Notes under the pieces: generated by a model
Told to the model about the DNA's origin: nothing
Database searches by the model: none
The model's input: only the letters and a program-made list of their open reading frames with translations
Shown here: positions 17,981 to 25,810 of the stretch, in pieces
Layout of the letters: each line of letters begins with the position of its first letter
Numbering within the stretch: position 1 is the first letter of the stretch
NCBI GenBank assembly: GCA_040902655.1
Contig: JBBDWV010000004.1
Coordinates: 1 to 49,160 of the forward strand
Direction: 5' to 3'
Length of the DNA stretch: 49,160 nucleotides
Source: Mycobacteriales bacterium
GTDB taxonomy: Bacteria; Actinomycetota; Actinomycetes; Mycobacteriales; SCTD01
Translations under genes and position numbers: made by a program

Positions 17981-18358
17981 ATGACCGCCCCGCAGACCAC
18001 TTCTCCTGACGTCGCCACCGAGACGCCGGCCGGCGTCGTGCTCAGCGACCCCGCCGCCGAGAAGGTCAAGGCGCTGCTCGCCCAGGAGGGTCGGGACGAC
18101 CTCGCGCTGCGCGTCGCCGTCCAGCCCGGCGGGTGTTCGGGCCTGCGTTACCAGCTGTTCTTCGACGAGCGCTCGCTCGACGGCGACGCGGTGCAGACCT
18201 ACGCCGACGGCAGCGTGAAGGTCGTCGTGGACCGGATGAGCGTTCCCTACCTGGCCGGCGCGACGATCGACTTCGTCGACACGATCGAGAAGCAGGGCTT
18301 CACGATCGACAACCCCAACGCCGGTGGCTCGTGCGCCTGCGGCGAGTCCTTCCACTAG
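17981..18358 (+). CDS. erpA: A-type iron-sulfur cluster carrier (ErpA/IscA family)
   Basis: This 125-aa protein receives and delivers Fe-S clusters. The three cluster Cys residues are present: Cys in PGGCSGLRY near residue 52 and the pair in GSCACGESFH at the C-terminus. The family core LALRVAVQPGGCSG and FVDTIEKQGFTIDNPNA is intact. GGAGG lies before the ATG at 17981. A strong hairpin follows the stop. The gene is close to nadA and to a cysteine desulfurase gene. The symbol follows the common actinobacterial usage; IscA/SufA-type naming is equally possible. Confidence 0.9.
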   Translation: MTAPQTTSPDVATETPAGVVLSDPAAEKVKALLAQEGRDDLALRVAVQPGGCSGLRYQLFFDERSLDGDAVQTYADGSVKVVVDRMSVPYLAGATIDFVDTIEKQGFTIDNPNAGGSCACGESFH

Positions 18359-18394
18359 TCCTTCCACGCGTCCCTCCGCGCGGCACAGCACGTC

Positions 18395-18431
18395 CGGCGG
18401 CGCCGGTCCCTACGAGGGGCGGGCGCCGCCG
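18395..18431 (+). terminator. Hairpin after the Fe-S carrier gene
   Basis: A perfect 10-bp stem, CGGCGGCGCC (18395-18404) with GGCGCCGCCG (18422-18431), encloses an inner CCCT/AGGG stem. It begins 36 bases after the stop codon and has no clear T tract. Confidence 0.7.
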
Positions 18432-18491
18432 TCGTCTGCCGAGCGCGTCGTGCCGGGTCAGCCGGCCGTACCGGGGCAGTTGCCCTCGTCG

Positions 18492-18692
18492 TCAGCTGCC
18501 GTAGTCGTCGTAGCCGGAAAGAGTCGCGACAGCGTCGAGGCTGATCTCCACCGGCATCGCCCGCCCGTCCGGGAGGCGGATCTCGGTCGGTACGGACGAG
18601 CCGAGCACATCGTTGATCTCGCGGCAGTCGTGCACCAGATCCACGATCGAGTCGGCCTCGACGTCGGAGGGCACAGCGGGATGCAGAGTCAT
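18492..18692 (-). CDS. Small acidic hypothetical protein (66 aa)
   Basis: The protein begins MTLHPAVPSDVEADSIVDLV and has 66 residues, with many Asp/Glu and a C-terminal DAVATLSGYDDYGS. I recognise no family. The PTEIRLPDGRAMPVEISLDAV part suggests a small beta-rich fold. The ATG has TACCGT six bases upstream, the same leaderless arrangement seen for the reductase at 14908, and this chooses 18692 over an upstream start at 18722. It is divergent from adoK with 62 bp between. It could be a regulator or a toxin/antitoxin-like small protein, but nothing in the sequence shows that. Confidence 0.62.
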   Translation of the reverse strand: MTLHPAVPSDVEADSIVDLVHDCREINDVLGSSVPTEIRLPDGRAMPVEISLDAVATLSGYDDYGS

Positions 18693-18698
18693 GCTGCG

Positions 18699-18704
18699 AC
18701 GGTA
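18699..18704 (-). promoter_or_regulatory. Putative -10 of the 66-aa gene
   Basis: TACCGT with 6 nt to the ATG at 18692; typical leaderless layout. Confidence 0.45.
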
Positions 18705-18741
18705 GGCAGTTCCCGCGCGCAACCCAAGACCTACGCACCAG

Positions 18742-18747
18742 TAGTGT
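18742..18747 (+). promoter_or_regulatory. Putative -10 of adoK
   Basis: TAGTGT, 7 nt before the ATG at 18755, with no Shine-Dalgarno sequence. Confidence 0.5.
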
Positions 18748-18754
18748 TCGCCGG

Positions 18755-19720
18755 ATGCGCATCGCCGTCGCCGGGTCCATCGCGACCGACCACCTGTTCA
18801 CCTTCGAGGGCCGCTTTGCCGAGTCGCTGCTCGCCGAGCAGCTGGACAACGTCTCGCTCTCGTTCCTGGCCAGCGACCTGAAGGTCCGCCGGGGCGGCAC
18901 CGGAGCCAACATCGCGTTCGGCATGGGAACGCTCGGAGCGACGCCGCTGCTGGTCGGCGCCGTCGGCCCGGACGCCGCGGAGTACCTCGGCTGGCTGCGG
19001 GAGCACGGTGTCGACACCTCCCACGTGCGGGTGAGCGACACGCTCGCCAGCGCCCGCTTCACCTGCACCACCGACCAGGACCACGCCCAGATCGCCACCT
19101 TTTTCCCCGGCGCGATGGTCGAGGCGGCCGAGATCGACATCGCCGACGTCGGTGCGGTCGACCTGGTGGTCGTCGCGCCGGACGACCCGCGCGCGATGCT
19201 GCGCCACTCCGCGAGCTGCCGGGACCGCGGGGTGCCGTTCGCCGCCGATCCCTCACAGCAGCTGGCCTACATGGACGGCGCCTCCATCCGCGGGCTGGTC
19301 GAGGGGGCCACGTACCTGTTCACCAACGACTACGAGGCCGCGCTGGTGCACGAGAAGACCGGCTGGAGCGCCGTGGACGTCCTCGAGGTCGTCGGCACGC
19401 GCCTCACCACCCACGGCCCGGACGGCATCAGCATCGCCCGGAAGGGCGAGCCGGTTCTCGAGGTGGCGCCCGCGCCGGCCCGCGAGGTCGTCGAGCCGAC
19501 GGGGGTCGGCGACGCGTTCCGTGCCGGCTTCCTGTGCGCCACCGCCTGGGGCCTGACACCCGAGCGGTCCGCGCAGGTGGGCGCGCTCGTCGCGACGCAC
19601 GTCGTCGAGACGGTGGGCACGCAGGAGTACACCTTCACCTCCGACGGCTTCCTCGGCCGGTTCGCCGAGGTGTACGGCGAGGCCGCGGTCGCTGAGGTCA
19701 CCCCCCACCTGAGCGTCTGA
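18755..19720 (+). CDS. adoK: Adenosine kinase (PfkB family)
   Basis: This is a 321-aa PfkB carbohydrate kinase that closely resembles mycobacterial adenosine kinase, with nearly the same length and IAVAGSIATDHL at the start. It phosphorylates adenosine to AMP in purine salvage. RRGGTGANIAF near residue 47, ARFTCTTDQDHAQIA near 90, AADPSQQLAYMDG and LFTNDYEAALV are shared with that subgroup. The catalytic base is the Asp in PTGVGDAFRAGF near residue 252. The start is leaderless by its TAGTGT -10. A strong inverted repeat lies between its stop and the convergent cysteine desulfurase gene. Confidence 0.92.
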   Translation: MRIAVAGSIATDHLFTFEGRFAESLLAEQLDNVSLSFLASDLKVRRGGTGANIAFGMGTLGATPLLVGAVGPDAAEYLGWLREHGVDTSHVRVSDTLASARFTCTTDQDHAQIATFFPGAMVEAAEIDIADVGAVDLVVVAPDDPRAMLRHSASCRDRGVPFAADPSQQLAYMDGASIRGLVEGATYLFTNDYEAALVHEKTGWSAVDVLEVVGTRLTTHGPDGISIARKGEPVLEVAPAPAREVVEPTGVGDAFRAGFLCATAWGLTPERSAQVGALVATHVVETVGTQEYTFTSDGFLGRFAEVYGEAAVAEVTPHLSV

Positions 19721-19722
19721 CC

Positions 19723-19782
19723 GACCCTTGCGTCCTACGTACCGGCCACCCCCACGCGCTGGCGGCTAGGACGCAACGGGTC
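19723..19782. terminator. Long inverted repeat, probable bidirectional terminator
   Basis: Arms GACCC-TTGCGTCCTA (19723-19737) and TAGGACGCAA-C-GGGTC (19767-19782) pair over 15 bp with a one-base bulge. It sits between the convergent adoK (+) and cysteine desulfurase (-) genes. The left arm shares TTGCGTC with the hairpin at 13863. Confidence 0.68.
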
Positions 19783-20893
19783 AGCCGACCTGCTGCTCCG
19801 CGACGACCCGGGGGAGCACGGCCAGGAAGCGGTCGACGTCGGCCTCGGTGGTGCCCCGGTGCAGCGACACCCGTACGTTGCCGTGCGCCAGCAGCCCCAT
19901 CGCCGTCAGGACGTGGCTGGGCTCCAGCACCGACACCGAGCAGCTCGAGCCGCTGCTGACGGCGAAGCCCTCGCGGTCCAGCGCCCGCAGCAGGGTCTCC
20001 CCGTCCAGGTACGGCGAGGAGAAGGTCAGCAGGTGCGGGAGCCGGTCGACCGGGTCGCCCACCACTTCCACGTCGTCGACCGTGGCCGCGATGACACGTC
20101 GCATCCGGTCGACCATCGGGCGCAGGCGGGCATCCTCGGCAGCCGCCTCGGCAGCCGCGGCCTGCAGCCCGACGGCGGCCGACAGCACCTGCGGCAGTGG
20201 TACGGCACCCGGCACGCGGCCGCCCTCCCGCTCGTCGGCGGGCAGCGGCGACCGCCACCTGGTGCCGGTGCGCACCACGAGGAGTCCCACCCCTGCGGGG
20301 CCGCCCCACTTGTGGGCGCTCGCCGTCAGCAGCGACCAGCCGCCCGGAACCGATGCGCGACCGACGGTCTGGGCCGCGTCGACCAGCAGCGGCACGCCGG
20401 CCCCGGCACAGCGCTCCGCGACCTGCTCGACCGGCTGGACCGTCCCGACCTCGTGGGAAGCGCTGATCAGGCAGGCCAGTGCCGTGTCCGGGCCCAGCGC
20501 CGACGCGTACTCCTCCACGTCCACCCGCCCCAGCCGGTCGACAGGTACCCCGGTGGCGGGGCCACCGGTGTGGGCCACGGCGGCCAGCACGCAGGAGTGC
20601 TCCACGGTGGAGTGCACGACGTGGCTACCGGTGCGCCGGCGGCCGGCGATCCCGCCGAGGACACCCAACTGGGCGGCGAGCGTCCCCGACGGGGCGAAGG
20701 ACAGCTCGTCCGGTCGCGCGCCCAGTACGGCGGCCACCGCCTCGCGGGCCCCTTCGAGCAGCAGCCGGGCCCGCCGCGCCGCGCCGTACAGCCGCCCGGG
20801 GTCGGCCCAGCCGTCCTCCAGCGCTGCCAACAGCGCCTCGTGGGCCGCCGGGTGCAGCGGCAGCCCGGCGGCGGCGTCGAGGTAGCCGGACAT
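19781..20893 (-). CDS. Cysteine desulfurase-like class-V aminotransferase
   Basis: This 370-aa PLP enzyme resembles NifS/IscS. The Schiff-base lysine is Lys195 in ASAHKWGGPAG, and a cysteine at the expected catalytic loop is Cys318 in SSGSSCSVSVLEPSHVL. The N-terminal LDAAAGLPLHPAAHEAL and VVHSTVEHSCVL (with the PLP-stacking His) match the family. Its role is probably sulfur mobilisation for Fe-S or thio-cofactors, but no scaffold gene is next to it, so the acceptor is unknown. The loop after the Cys is short, as in group-II enzymes. It starts leaderless (TAGCGT at 7 nt) and is divergent from ctaC. Confidence 0.88.
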   Translation of the reverse strand: MSGYLDAAAGLPLHPAAHEALLAALEDGWADPGRLYGAARRARLLLEGAREAVAAVLGARPDELSFAPSGTLAAQLGVLGGIAGRRRTGSHVVHSTVEHSCVLAAVAHTGGPATGVPVDRLGRVDVEEYASALGPDTALACLISASHEVGTVQPVEQVAERCAGAGVPLLVDAAQTVGRASVPGGWSLLTASAHKWGGPAGVGLLVVRTGTRWRSPLPADEREGGRVPGAVPLPQVLSAAVGLQAAAAEAAAEDARLRPMVDRMRRVIAATVDDVEVVGDPVDRLPHLLTFSSPYLDGETLLRALDREGFAVSSGSSCSVSVLEPSHVLTAMGLLAHGNVRVSLHRGTTEADVDRFLAVLPRVVAEQQVG

Positions 20894-20900
20894 GCCCTGG

Positions 20901-20906
20901 ACGCTA
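20901..20906 (-). promoter_or_regulatory. Putative -10 of the cysteine desulfurase gene
   Basis: TAGCGT, 7 nt before the ATG at 20893. Confidence 0.5.
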
Positions 20907-20955
20907 GTGCGGGCGGCTGCGGCGCCCCCGGCAGGAACCGTCCAGGGGCCTGGGA

Positions 20956-20961
20956 TACGCT
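20956..20961 (+). promoter_or_regulatory. Putative -10 of the cta operon
   Basis: TACGCT lies 9 nt before an in-frame GTG (20971) and about 88 nt before the favoured TTG start (21049) of ctaC. Confidence 0.4.
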
Positions 20962-20975
20962 CGCCGGTGCGTGCC

Positions 20976-21017
20976 GGAGGCCCCTTTCCTGCAGTTCAGC
21001 AGGGGTCTGCGGCCTCC
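20976..21017 (+). promoter_or_regulatory. Stem-loop in the ctaC leader
   Basis: GGAGGCC and GGCCTCC arms enclose an inner CCTGC/GCAGG stem with a six-base loop. The structure lies between the putative promoter and the ribosome-binding site AGGAAGG at 21033, so it could be a regulatory leader; it would instead be coding if translation starts at the GTG at 20971. Confidence 0.4.
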
Positions 21018-21048
21018 TCATGTCCGCTTCTCAGGAAGGCCCGAGAGG

Positions 21049-21909
21049 TTGATTCCGCCCCCCTCGCCGGCGCGTCCCGTCCGGCGCCTGCGCGCTGCCC
21101 GATCGGCGGCCGTGCTGCTGCCGGCGAGCGTGCTGATCGCCGGCTGCAACGTGCGCGAGGCCTATGAGCAGGCTTTCGCGCTCGGCTTCCCGGAGCCGAT
21201 CTCGGTCCAGGGGCAGCGCATCTACGACCTCTGGCTCGGCTCGGCCGCGGCTGCGGCTGCCGTCGGCGTCTTCGTCTGGGCGCTCATGCTGTGGGCCGGC
21301 TTCCGCTACCGCAGGAAGAGCGACGAACTCCCGCGCCAGGTCCGCTACAACCTGCCGATCGAGGTGTTGTACACCGTCGTGCCGTTCGTCGTGATCGCCG
21401 TGCTCTTCTACTACACGACGATCAGCCAGAACTTCGTCAACAAGCTGAGCGACGAGAGCGAAGGCGGCGCGGACGTCAACATCGGCGTCGTCGGCTTCCA
21501 GTGGAACTGGACGTTCAACTACGTCGACGAGGGTGTCTCGGTCACCGGCTTCCAGACGGCGCCGGCGGTGCTGTACCTGCCGACCGACCGCACCATCCGC
21601 TTCCGGGAGACCTCGCCCGACGTCATCCACTCGTTCTGGGTGCCGCAGTTCCTGTTCAAGCGGGACGTCGTCCCGGGCCGGGAGAACACCTTCGAACTCA
21701 CCCTGACCAAGGAAGGCGAGTACATCGGCCGGTGCGCCGAGTTCTGCGGCGAGAAGCACTCCGCCATGAACTTCTACGTCCGGGTCGTCTCGCCCCAGGC
21801 CTATGACGCCTACATCGCCGAATTGCAGGCCGATCCCGCCAACCGGATCGGCTCAGGCATCAACACCGGTGCTGTACGCGGCGCAGCATCCTCCGGGAGC
21901 GACTCATGA
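21049..21909 (+). CDS. ctaC: Cytochrome c oxidase subunit II (lipoprotein)
   Basis: CtaC takes electrons from the cytochrome bc1-c complex and passes them to subunit I of the aa3 oxidase. The mature protein starts at a lipobox Cys (SVLIAGC, Cys33). Two membrane helices follow at about residues 64-86 and 105-125. The CuA domain has [10 protein letters not shown] and, near the C-terminus, [15 protein letters not shown] with the two Cys, Glu, His and Met ligands. The start is uncertain: the TTG at 21049 has AGGAAGG upstream and gives a normal-length signal peptide, while a GTG at 20971 would add 26 residues. It is the first of three cta genes and overlaps ctaD by four bases. Confidence 0.92.
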   Translation: MIPPPSPARPVRRLRAARSAAVLLPASVLIAGCNVREAYEQAFALGFPEPISVQGQRIYDLWLGSAAAAAAVGVFVWALMLWAGFRYRRKSDELPRQVRYNLPIEVLYTVVPFVVIAVLFYYTTISQNFVNKLSDESEGGADVNIGVVGFQWNWTFNYVDEGVSVTGFQTAPAVLYLPTDRTIRFRETSPDVIHSFWVPQFLFKRDVVPGRENTFELTLTKEGEYIGRCAEFCGEKHSAMNFYVRVVSPQAYDAYIAELQADPANRIGSGINTGAVRGAASSGSDS

Positions 21910-23585
21910 CCCTGATCGCCGATGCGGCCACCCCGGTCCAGACCAGGCGGCCGCGTAACCGGCCGGGCGCCAAGATCGCCAAGGTCCTGACGACGACGGA
22001 CCACAAGACGATCGGCCTGCTCTACCTCACGACGTCGTTCGGGTTCTTCCTGGTGGCCGGCGGGATGGCCGAGCTGATCCGGGCGGAGCTGACCCAGCCG
22101 GGCCTGGATTTCCTGAGCGCCGAGCAGTACAACCAACTCTTCACCATGCACGGCACGATCATGATGTTCCTGTTCGCGCCACCGGCCGCCTACGGCTTCG
22201 CGAACTTCATCATGCCGCTGCAGATCGGCGCGCCGGACATGAGCTTCCCGCGGCTGAACGCCTTCTCGTACTGGCTGTACCTGTTCGGCGGTCTCACCGT
22301 CCTGTCGGGCTTCCTCACCCCCGAGGGCGCCGCGTCGTTCGGCTGGTTCGCCTACGCGCCGCTGAACAACGAGATCCACAGCCCGAGCCTCGGCGCCGAC
22401 CTGTGGATCATCGGGCTGCTCGTCGCAGGTCTGGGCACCATCCTGGGCGCCGTCAACTTCATCACCACGATCATCACGTTGCGCGCTCCCGGCATGACGA
22501 TGTTCCGCATGCCGATCTTCACCTGGAACATGCTGGTGACCTCGATCCTGGTGCTGTTCGCCTTCCCGGTGCTGACCGCGGCGCTGTTCGCCCTCGAGGC
22601 CGACCGGCACCTCGGCGCCCAGATCTACAACTCCGACAACGGCGGAGCGATCCTGTGGCAGCACCTGTTCTGGTTCTTCGGCCACCCCGAGGTCTACATC
22701 GTGGCGCTGCCGTTCTTCGGCGTCATCACCGAGATCATCCCCGTGTTCAGCCGCAAGCCGTTGTTCGGCTACAAGGGGCTGGTCTTCGCCACGATCGGCA
22801 TCGGCGCGCTGTCGCTGACCGTGTGGGCCCACCACATGTACCCGACCGGCGCCGTGCTGCTGCCGTTCTTCGCCTTCCTGAGCTTCCTGATCGCCGTGCC
22901 GACGGGCGTGAAGTTCTTCAACTGGATCGGCACGATGTGGCGCGGCCAGCTGACCTTCGAGACACCGATGCTTTTCGCCATCGGCTTCCTCATCACCTTC
23001 CTGCTCGGCGGCCTGACGGGTGTGCTGCTGGCCAGTCCGCCGATCGACTTCCACGTCACCGACACCTACTACGTCGTGGCGCACTTCCACTACGTGCTGT
23101 TCGGCACCGTGGTGTTCGCCTTCTTCGGCGGCGTCTACTACTGGTTCCCCAAGCTGACCGGCCGGATGATGGACGACCGGCTCGGCAAGGTGCACTTCTG
23201 GACGCTGTTCGTCGGCTTCCACCTGACGTTCATGGTCCAGCACTGGCTGGGCAACATGGGCATGCCGCGCCGCTACGTCGACTATGCCGCCTCCGACGGG
23301 TTCACCACGCTCAACACCGTCTCGAGCATCGGGGCGTTCGTGCTGGGCGCGTCGACGCTGCCGTTCCTCTACAACGTGGCCGTCAGCTTCCGGCGCGGCG
23401 AGCTGGCCCTCGGCGACGACCCCTGGGGCTTCGGCAATTCGCTGGAGTGGGCGACCTCGTGCCCGCCACCACGGCACAACTTCGTGACCATCCCGCGGAT
23501 CCGGTCGGAGCGTCCCGCGTTCGACCTGCACTACCCGCGGGCGGCTGCGGACGGCGACTTCCACGCAAGTCCTGAGGCGAGGTAG
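21906..23585 (+). CDS. ctaD: Cytochrome c oxidase subunit I
   Basis: CtaD is the catalytic subunit holding haem a, haem a3 and CuB, and it pumps protons. It is 559 aa with about twelve membrane helices. Ligand motifs are present in order: [12 protein letters not shown] (haem a His), [17 protein letters not shown] (CuB His and the cross-linked Tyr), WAHHMYPTG (CuB His pair), and [19 protein letters not shown] (haem a3 and haem a His). [14 protein letters not shown] near the N-terminus is also typical. The ATG overlaps the ctaC stop. The C-terminal cytosolic tail ends with a short Ala/Asp-rich segment. No missing ligands. Confidence 0.97.
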   Translation: MTLIADAATPVQTRRPRNRPGAKIAKVLTTTDHKTIGLLYLTTSFGFFLVAGGMAELIRAELTQPGLDFLSAEQYNQLFTMHGTIMMFLFAPPAAYGFANFIMPLQIGAPDMSFPRLNAFSYWLYLFGGLTVLSGFLTPEGAASFGWFAYAPLNNEIHSPSLGADLWIIGLLVAGLGTILGAVNFITTIITLRAPGMTMFRMPIFTWNMLVTSILVLFAFPVLTAALFALEADRHLGAQIYNSDNGGAILWQHLFWFFGHPEVYIVALPFFGVITEIIPVFSRKPLFGYKGLVFATIGIGALSLTVWAHHMYPTGAVLLPFFAFLSFLIAVPTGVKFFNWIGTMWRGQLTFETPMLFAIGFLITFLLGGLTGVLLASPPIDFHVTDTYYVVAHFHYVLFGTVVFAFFGGVYYWFPKLTGRMMDDRLGKVHFWTLFVGFHLTFMVQHWLGNMGMPRRYVDYAASDGFTTLNTVSSIGAFVLGASTLPFLYNVAVSFRRGELALGDDPWGFGNSLEWATSCPPPRHNFVTIPRIRSERPAFDLHYPRAAADGDFHASPEAR

Positions 23586-23589
23586 CGAG

Positions 23590-24057
23590 ATGAAGATCGA
23601 GGGTTACCTGTTCGCCTTCATCGCCGTGTTCCTGGTGCCGACGACGATCGTCTACTGGGTGCTGTCGGGCGATCCCACCGGTACGACCTGCCTGGCGCTG
23701 TCGATCGGGCTGGCCTTCATGGTCGGCTACTACCTGCTGTTCACGGCCCGCCGCATGGAGGCGCGTCCCGAGGACCGGCCGGATGCCGAGATCAGCGAGG
23801 GATCCGGGGAGATCGGCTTCTTTCCGCCGCACTCGTGGTGGCCGATCGCGATGGCCGGTGCGTTCACGGTCACCTGCCTCGGCCTGATCATGGGCCCCTT
23901 CCTCGTGATGATCGGCGGCCTCTTCCTCGTGATCACGGTGCTGGGTTTCCTGTTCGAGTACTACGTGGGCATCAACCGCTCGCAGGGCCAGACGCTCGGC
24001 GCTCTGGAGGCGATGGGCGAGCGGCCCACCAGCGTGCACAAGTTCCTGGGCGAGTAG
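23590..24057 (+). CDS. ctaF: Cytochrome c oxidase subunit IV, actinobacterial type
   Basis: CtaF is the small extra membrane subunit found in the actinobacterial bc1-aa3 supercomplex. The protein has 155 aa with hydrophobic stretches at about residues 5-25, 35-55, 82-102 and 105-125, giving four probable helices. MKIEGYLF and FPPHSWWPIAMA near residue 78 are family signatures. It begins four bases after the ctaD stop, with an AGG-containing site upstream, and clearly belongs to the same operon. A strong hairpin follows 60 bases after its stop. ctaE is not in the window. Confidence 0.92.
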   Translation: MKIEGYLFAFIAVFLVPTTIVYWVLSGDPTGTTCLALSIGLAFMVGYYLLFTARRMEARPEDRPDAEISEGSGEIGFFPPHSWWPIAMAGAFTVTCLGLIMGPFLVMIGGLFLVITVLGFLFEYYVGINRSQGQTLGALEAMGERPTSVHKFLGE

Positions 24058-24117
24058 GTCCGCAGACCACCACGGTGCCTCCCGGCCGCGGCGCACAGGA
24101 TCTCCTGAAGCGGTCGA

Positions 24118-24160
24118 TGCAGGACAGGCCGAGAACTGCAGAGGCTCGGCCTGGCCTGCA
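24118..24160 (+). terminator. Hairpin downstream of ctaF
   Basis: TGCAGG-a-CAGGCCGAG (24118-24133) pairs with CTCGGCCTG-g-CCTGCA (24145-24160): a 15-bp stem with one mismatch and an 11-base loop. It is a good candidate to end the cta operon. Confidence 0.65.
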
Positions 24161-24354
24161 ACACCCGGCGCACGTACGGGGGTCGGGCGGCGCCGGGCGT
24201 GCGGGGCTCACAGCACCACTCGCGCGGTGACGCCGCAGAGCCGTGGTCCCGTGTCGGCCCGGGCCCGCCACGCAACTGCCAGTAGCGGCTGCCCGGTCGC
24301 ACCATCGGACATCCCTGCCGCGAGCGAGCGGCCCGACCAAGATCTTCACGCCTG

Positions 24355-24428
24355 GTGATCTTTTGGTTGCTGGATTCGCAGCGGACACGCCGGCGTGTCT
24401 GCTGCGAATCCGGTCTCCAGAAGATCAA
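24355..24428. repeat. Imperfect palindrome of about 70 bp
   Basis: Two 20-bp inner arms (24372-24391 and 24392-24411) are inverted copies with one mismatch and no spacer between them. Outer arms around GATCTT/AAGATC extend the symmetry after a five-base mismatched step. It could form a cruciform or long RNA hairpin. Confidence 0.8.
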
Positions 24429-24496
24429 CTGCCGACGAGCAGCCGTACGAGAAGGCCGGGCCATCGGGGCGGTTCCGGCTCGGGCAGGCTGATCTT

Positions 24497-24534
24497 GGTG
24501 CCAGTGCCTCGCACAAGCGGGCGCTGCTGGCACC
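24497..24534. repeat. Inverted repeat GGTGCCAG/CTGGCACC
   Basis: Perfect 8-bp arms (24497-24504, 24527-24534) with a 22-base loop that contains a small TGC/GCA stem. Confidence 0.6.
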
Positions 24535-24700
24535 GAGAACCGGCGTGGCCGGAGCTGGACCTCCTGAGGTGGCGGTAGCGGCTGCCCCGTCGCCCGACGT
24601 ATTGCGACGTCGCGGAGCCGCCAGTAGCGGCGGCCGCTGGCGGGGGACCCGCCGCGGGGGCGAACGGGGTGCGCCTCGCACCCCGCGACGCTCCGCTCCG

Positions 24701-24706
24701 TAGGGT
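24701..24706 (+). promoter_or_regulatory. Putative -10 of gpr
   Basis: TAGGGT, 6 nt before the ATG at 24713. Confidence 0.5.
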
Positions 24707-24712
24707 CGGGGG

Positions 24713-25744
24713 ATGGCCGACGCGTACCTCCCTGCCCCGGACCGCTACGAGCAGATGACCTACCGCCGATGCGGGCGCAGCGGCCTGCGTCTGCCATTGC
24801 TCTCGCTCGGCTTCTGGTGGAACTTCGGGGACGACCGCCCGATCCAGACGCAGCGGGCGGTGGTGCGCCGAGCCTTCGACCTCGGCATCACGCACTTCGA
24901 CCTGGCCAACAACTACGGCCCGCCGTACGGCTCGGCAGAAGCCAACCTCGGGCGGATCCTGCGCGAGGACTTCCGCGGGCTGCGCGACGAGCTGGTGATC
25001 AGCACCAAGGCCGGTTGGGACATGTGGCCCGGGCCGTACGGCGACCTCGGCTCACGCAAGTACCTGCTGGCCAGCCTGGATGCGAGCCTGCAGCGGCTGG
25101 GGCTGGACCACGTCGACATCTACTACCACCACCGGCCGGACCCCGACACCCCGCTCGAGGAGTCGATGGGTGCGCTGCACAGCGCGGTCCAGTCGGGCAA
25201 GGCGCGCTACGTCGGCATCAGCTCCTACGGCGACGCGCGCACGGCCGAGGCGGTCCGGATCCTGCGCGAGCTCGGGACACCGCTGCTCATCCACCAGCCG
25301 AGCTACTCGATGCTCAACCGGTGGATCGAGGAGGCGCTGCTGGATGTCCTCGACCGTGCGGGCGTCGGTTGCATCGGCTTCACCGCGCTGGCGCAGGGGC
25401 TGCTGACCGACAAGTACCTCGACGGGATGCCCGAGGACAGCCGGATGGCGCGCTACTACAGCCTGGACGCCGGTCAGCTGACCGAGGACAACGTCGGTCG
25501 CCTGCGTGGGCTGAACGCGATCGCCGGGCGGCGGGGGCAGACCCTGGCGCAGCTGGCGCTCGCCTGGGCGCTGCGCGACCGGCGGATGACCTCGCTGGTC
25601 ATCGGCGCCAGCAGCGTCCGGCAGCTGGAGGAGAACGTCGCCGCGCTGGACCGGCTCGACTTCTCCGCCGAGGAGCTCGCCGAGATCGATCGCTTCGCCG
25701 TCGAGGGCGGCGTCGATCTCTGGCGGTCGGTCAGCGTGCAGTAG
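24713..25744 (+). CDS. gpr: L-glyceraldehyde 3-phosphate reductase-like aldo/keto reductase
   Basis: The 343-aa product resembles E. coli YghZ/Gpr along its length: RYEQMTYRRCGRSGLRLP, then THFDLANNYGPPYGSAE near residue 64, ISTKAGWDMWPGPYG near 101, and YYHHRPDPDTPLEE near 141. These include the tetrad Asp, Tyr, Lys and His. LIHQPSYSMLNRW and VIGASSVRQLEENV also match. Gpr reduces L-glyceraldehyde 3-phosphate and, in other hosts, methylglyoxal. It is likely leaderless. The gene is convergent with yaaA and follows the long non-coding stretch. The exact substrate remains an inference by homology. Confidence 0.9.
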   Translation: MADAYLPAPDRYEQMTYRRCGRSGLRLPLLSLGFWWNFGDDRPIQTQRAVVRRAFDLGITHFDLANNYGPPYGSAEANLGRILREDFRGLRDELVISTKAGWDMWPGPYGDLGSRKYLLASLDASLQRLGLDHVDIYYHHRPDPDTPLEESMGALHSAVQSGKARYVGISSYGDARTAEAVRILRELGTPLLIHQPSYSMLNRWIEEALLDVLDRAGVGCIGFTALAQGLLTDKYLDGMPEDSRMARYYSLDAGQLTEDNVGRLRGLNAIAGRRGQTLAQLALAWALRDRRMTSLVIGASSVRQLEENVAALDRLDFSAEELAEIDRFAVEGGVDLWRSVSVQ

Positions 25745-25810
25745 CCGCTCGCTCCCACGCTGTCTGTTCCCGGACCTGTCCGCCGGTGCGCCTGCGTGTC
25801 GCGCAGTGAC

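Larger units (their letters stand above)
24058..24712. other. 655-bp non-coding, hairpin-rich stretch between ctaF and gpr
   Basis: No frame here shows a recognisable protein, codon bias or supported start. It holds a terminator-like hairpin (24118-24160), an 8-bp stem (24164-24197), a 70-bp imperfect palindrome (24355-24428) in locally lower-GC sequence, and another hairpin (24497-24534). The words CCAAGATC/GATCTTGG and GTAGCGGCTGCC each occur more than once, which suggests repeated, possibly mobile or degraded, intergenic DNA. Confidence 0.6.

Noticed and set aside
24058-24712. RNase P RNA, tmRNA, SRP RNA or tRNA in the long gap
   Set aside because: None of the conserved sequence blocks of these RNAs is recognisable; only generic hairpins.
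23961-24797. Minus-strand open frame of 278 codons across the ctaF-gpr gap
   Set aside because: It runs through several hairpins and into both neighbouring genes, is Arg/Pro/Ser-rich and matches no family.
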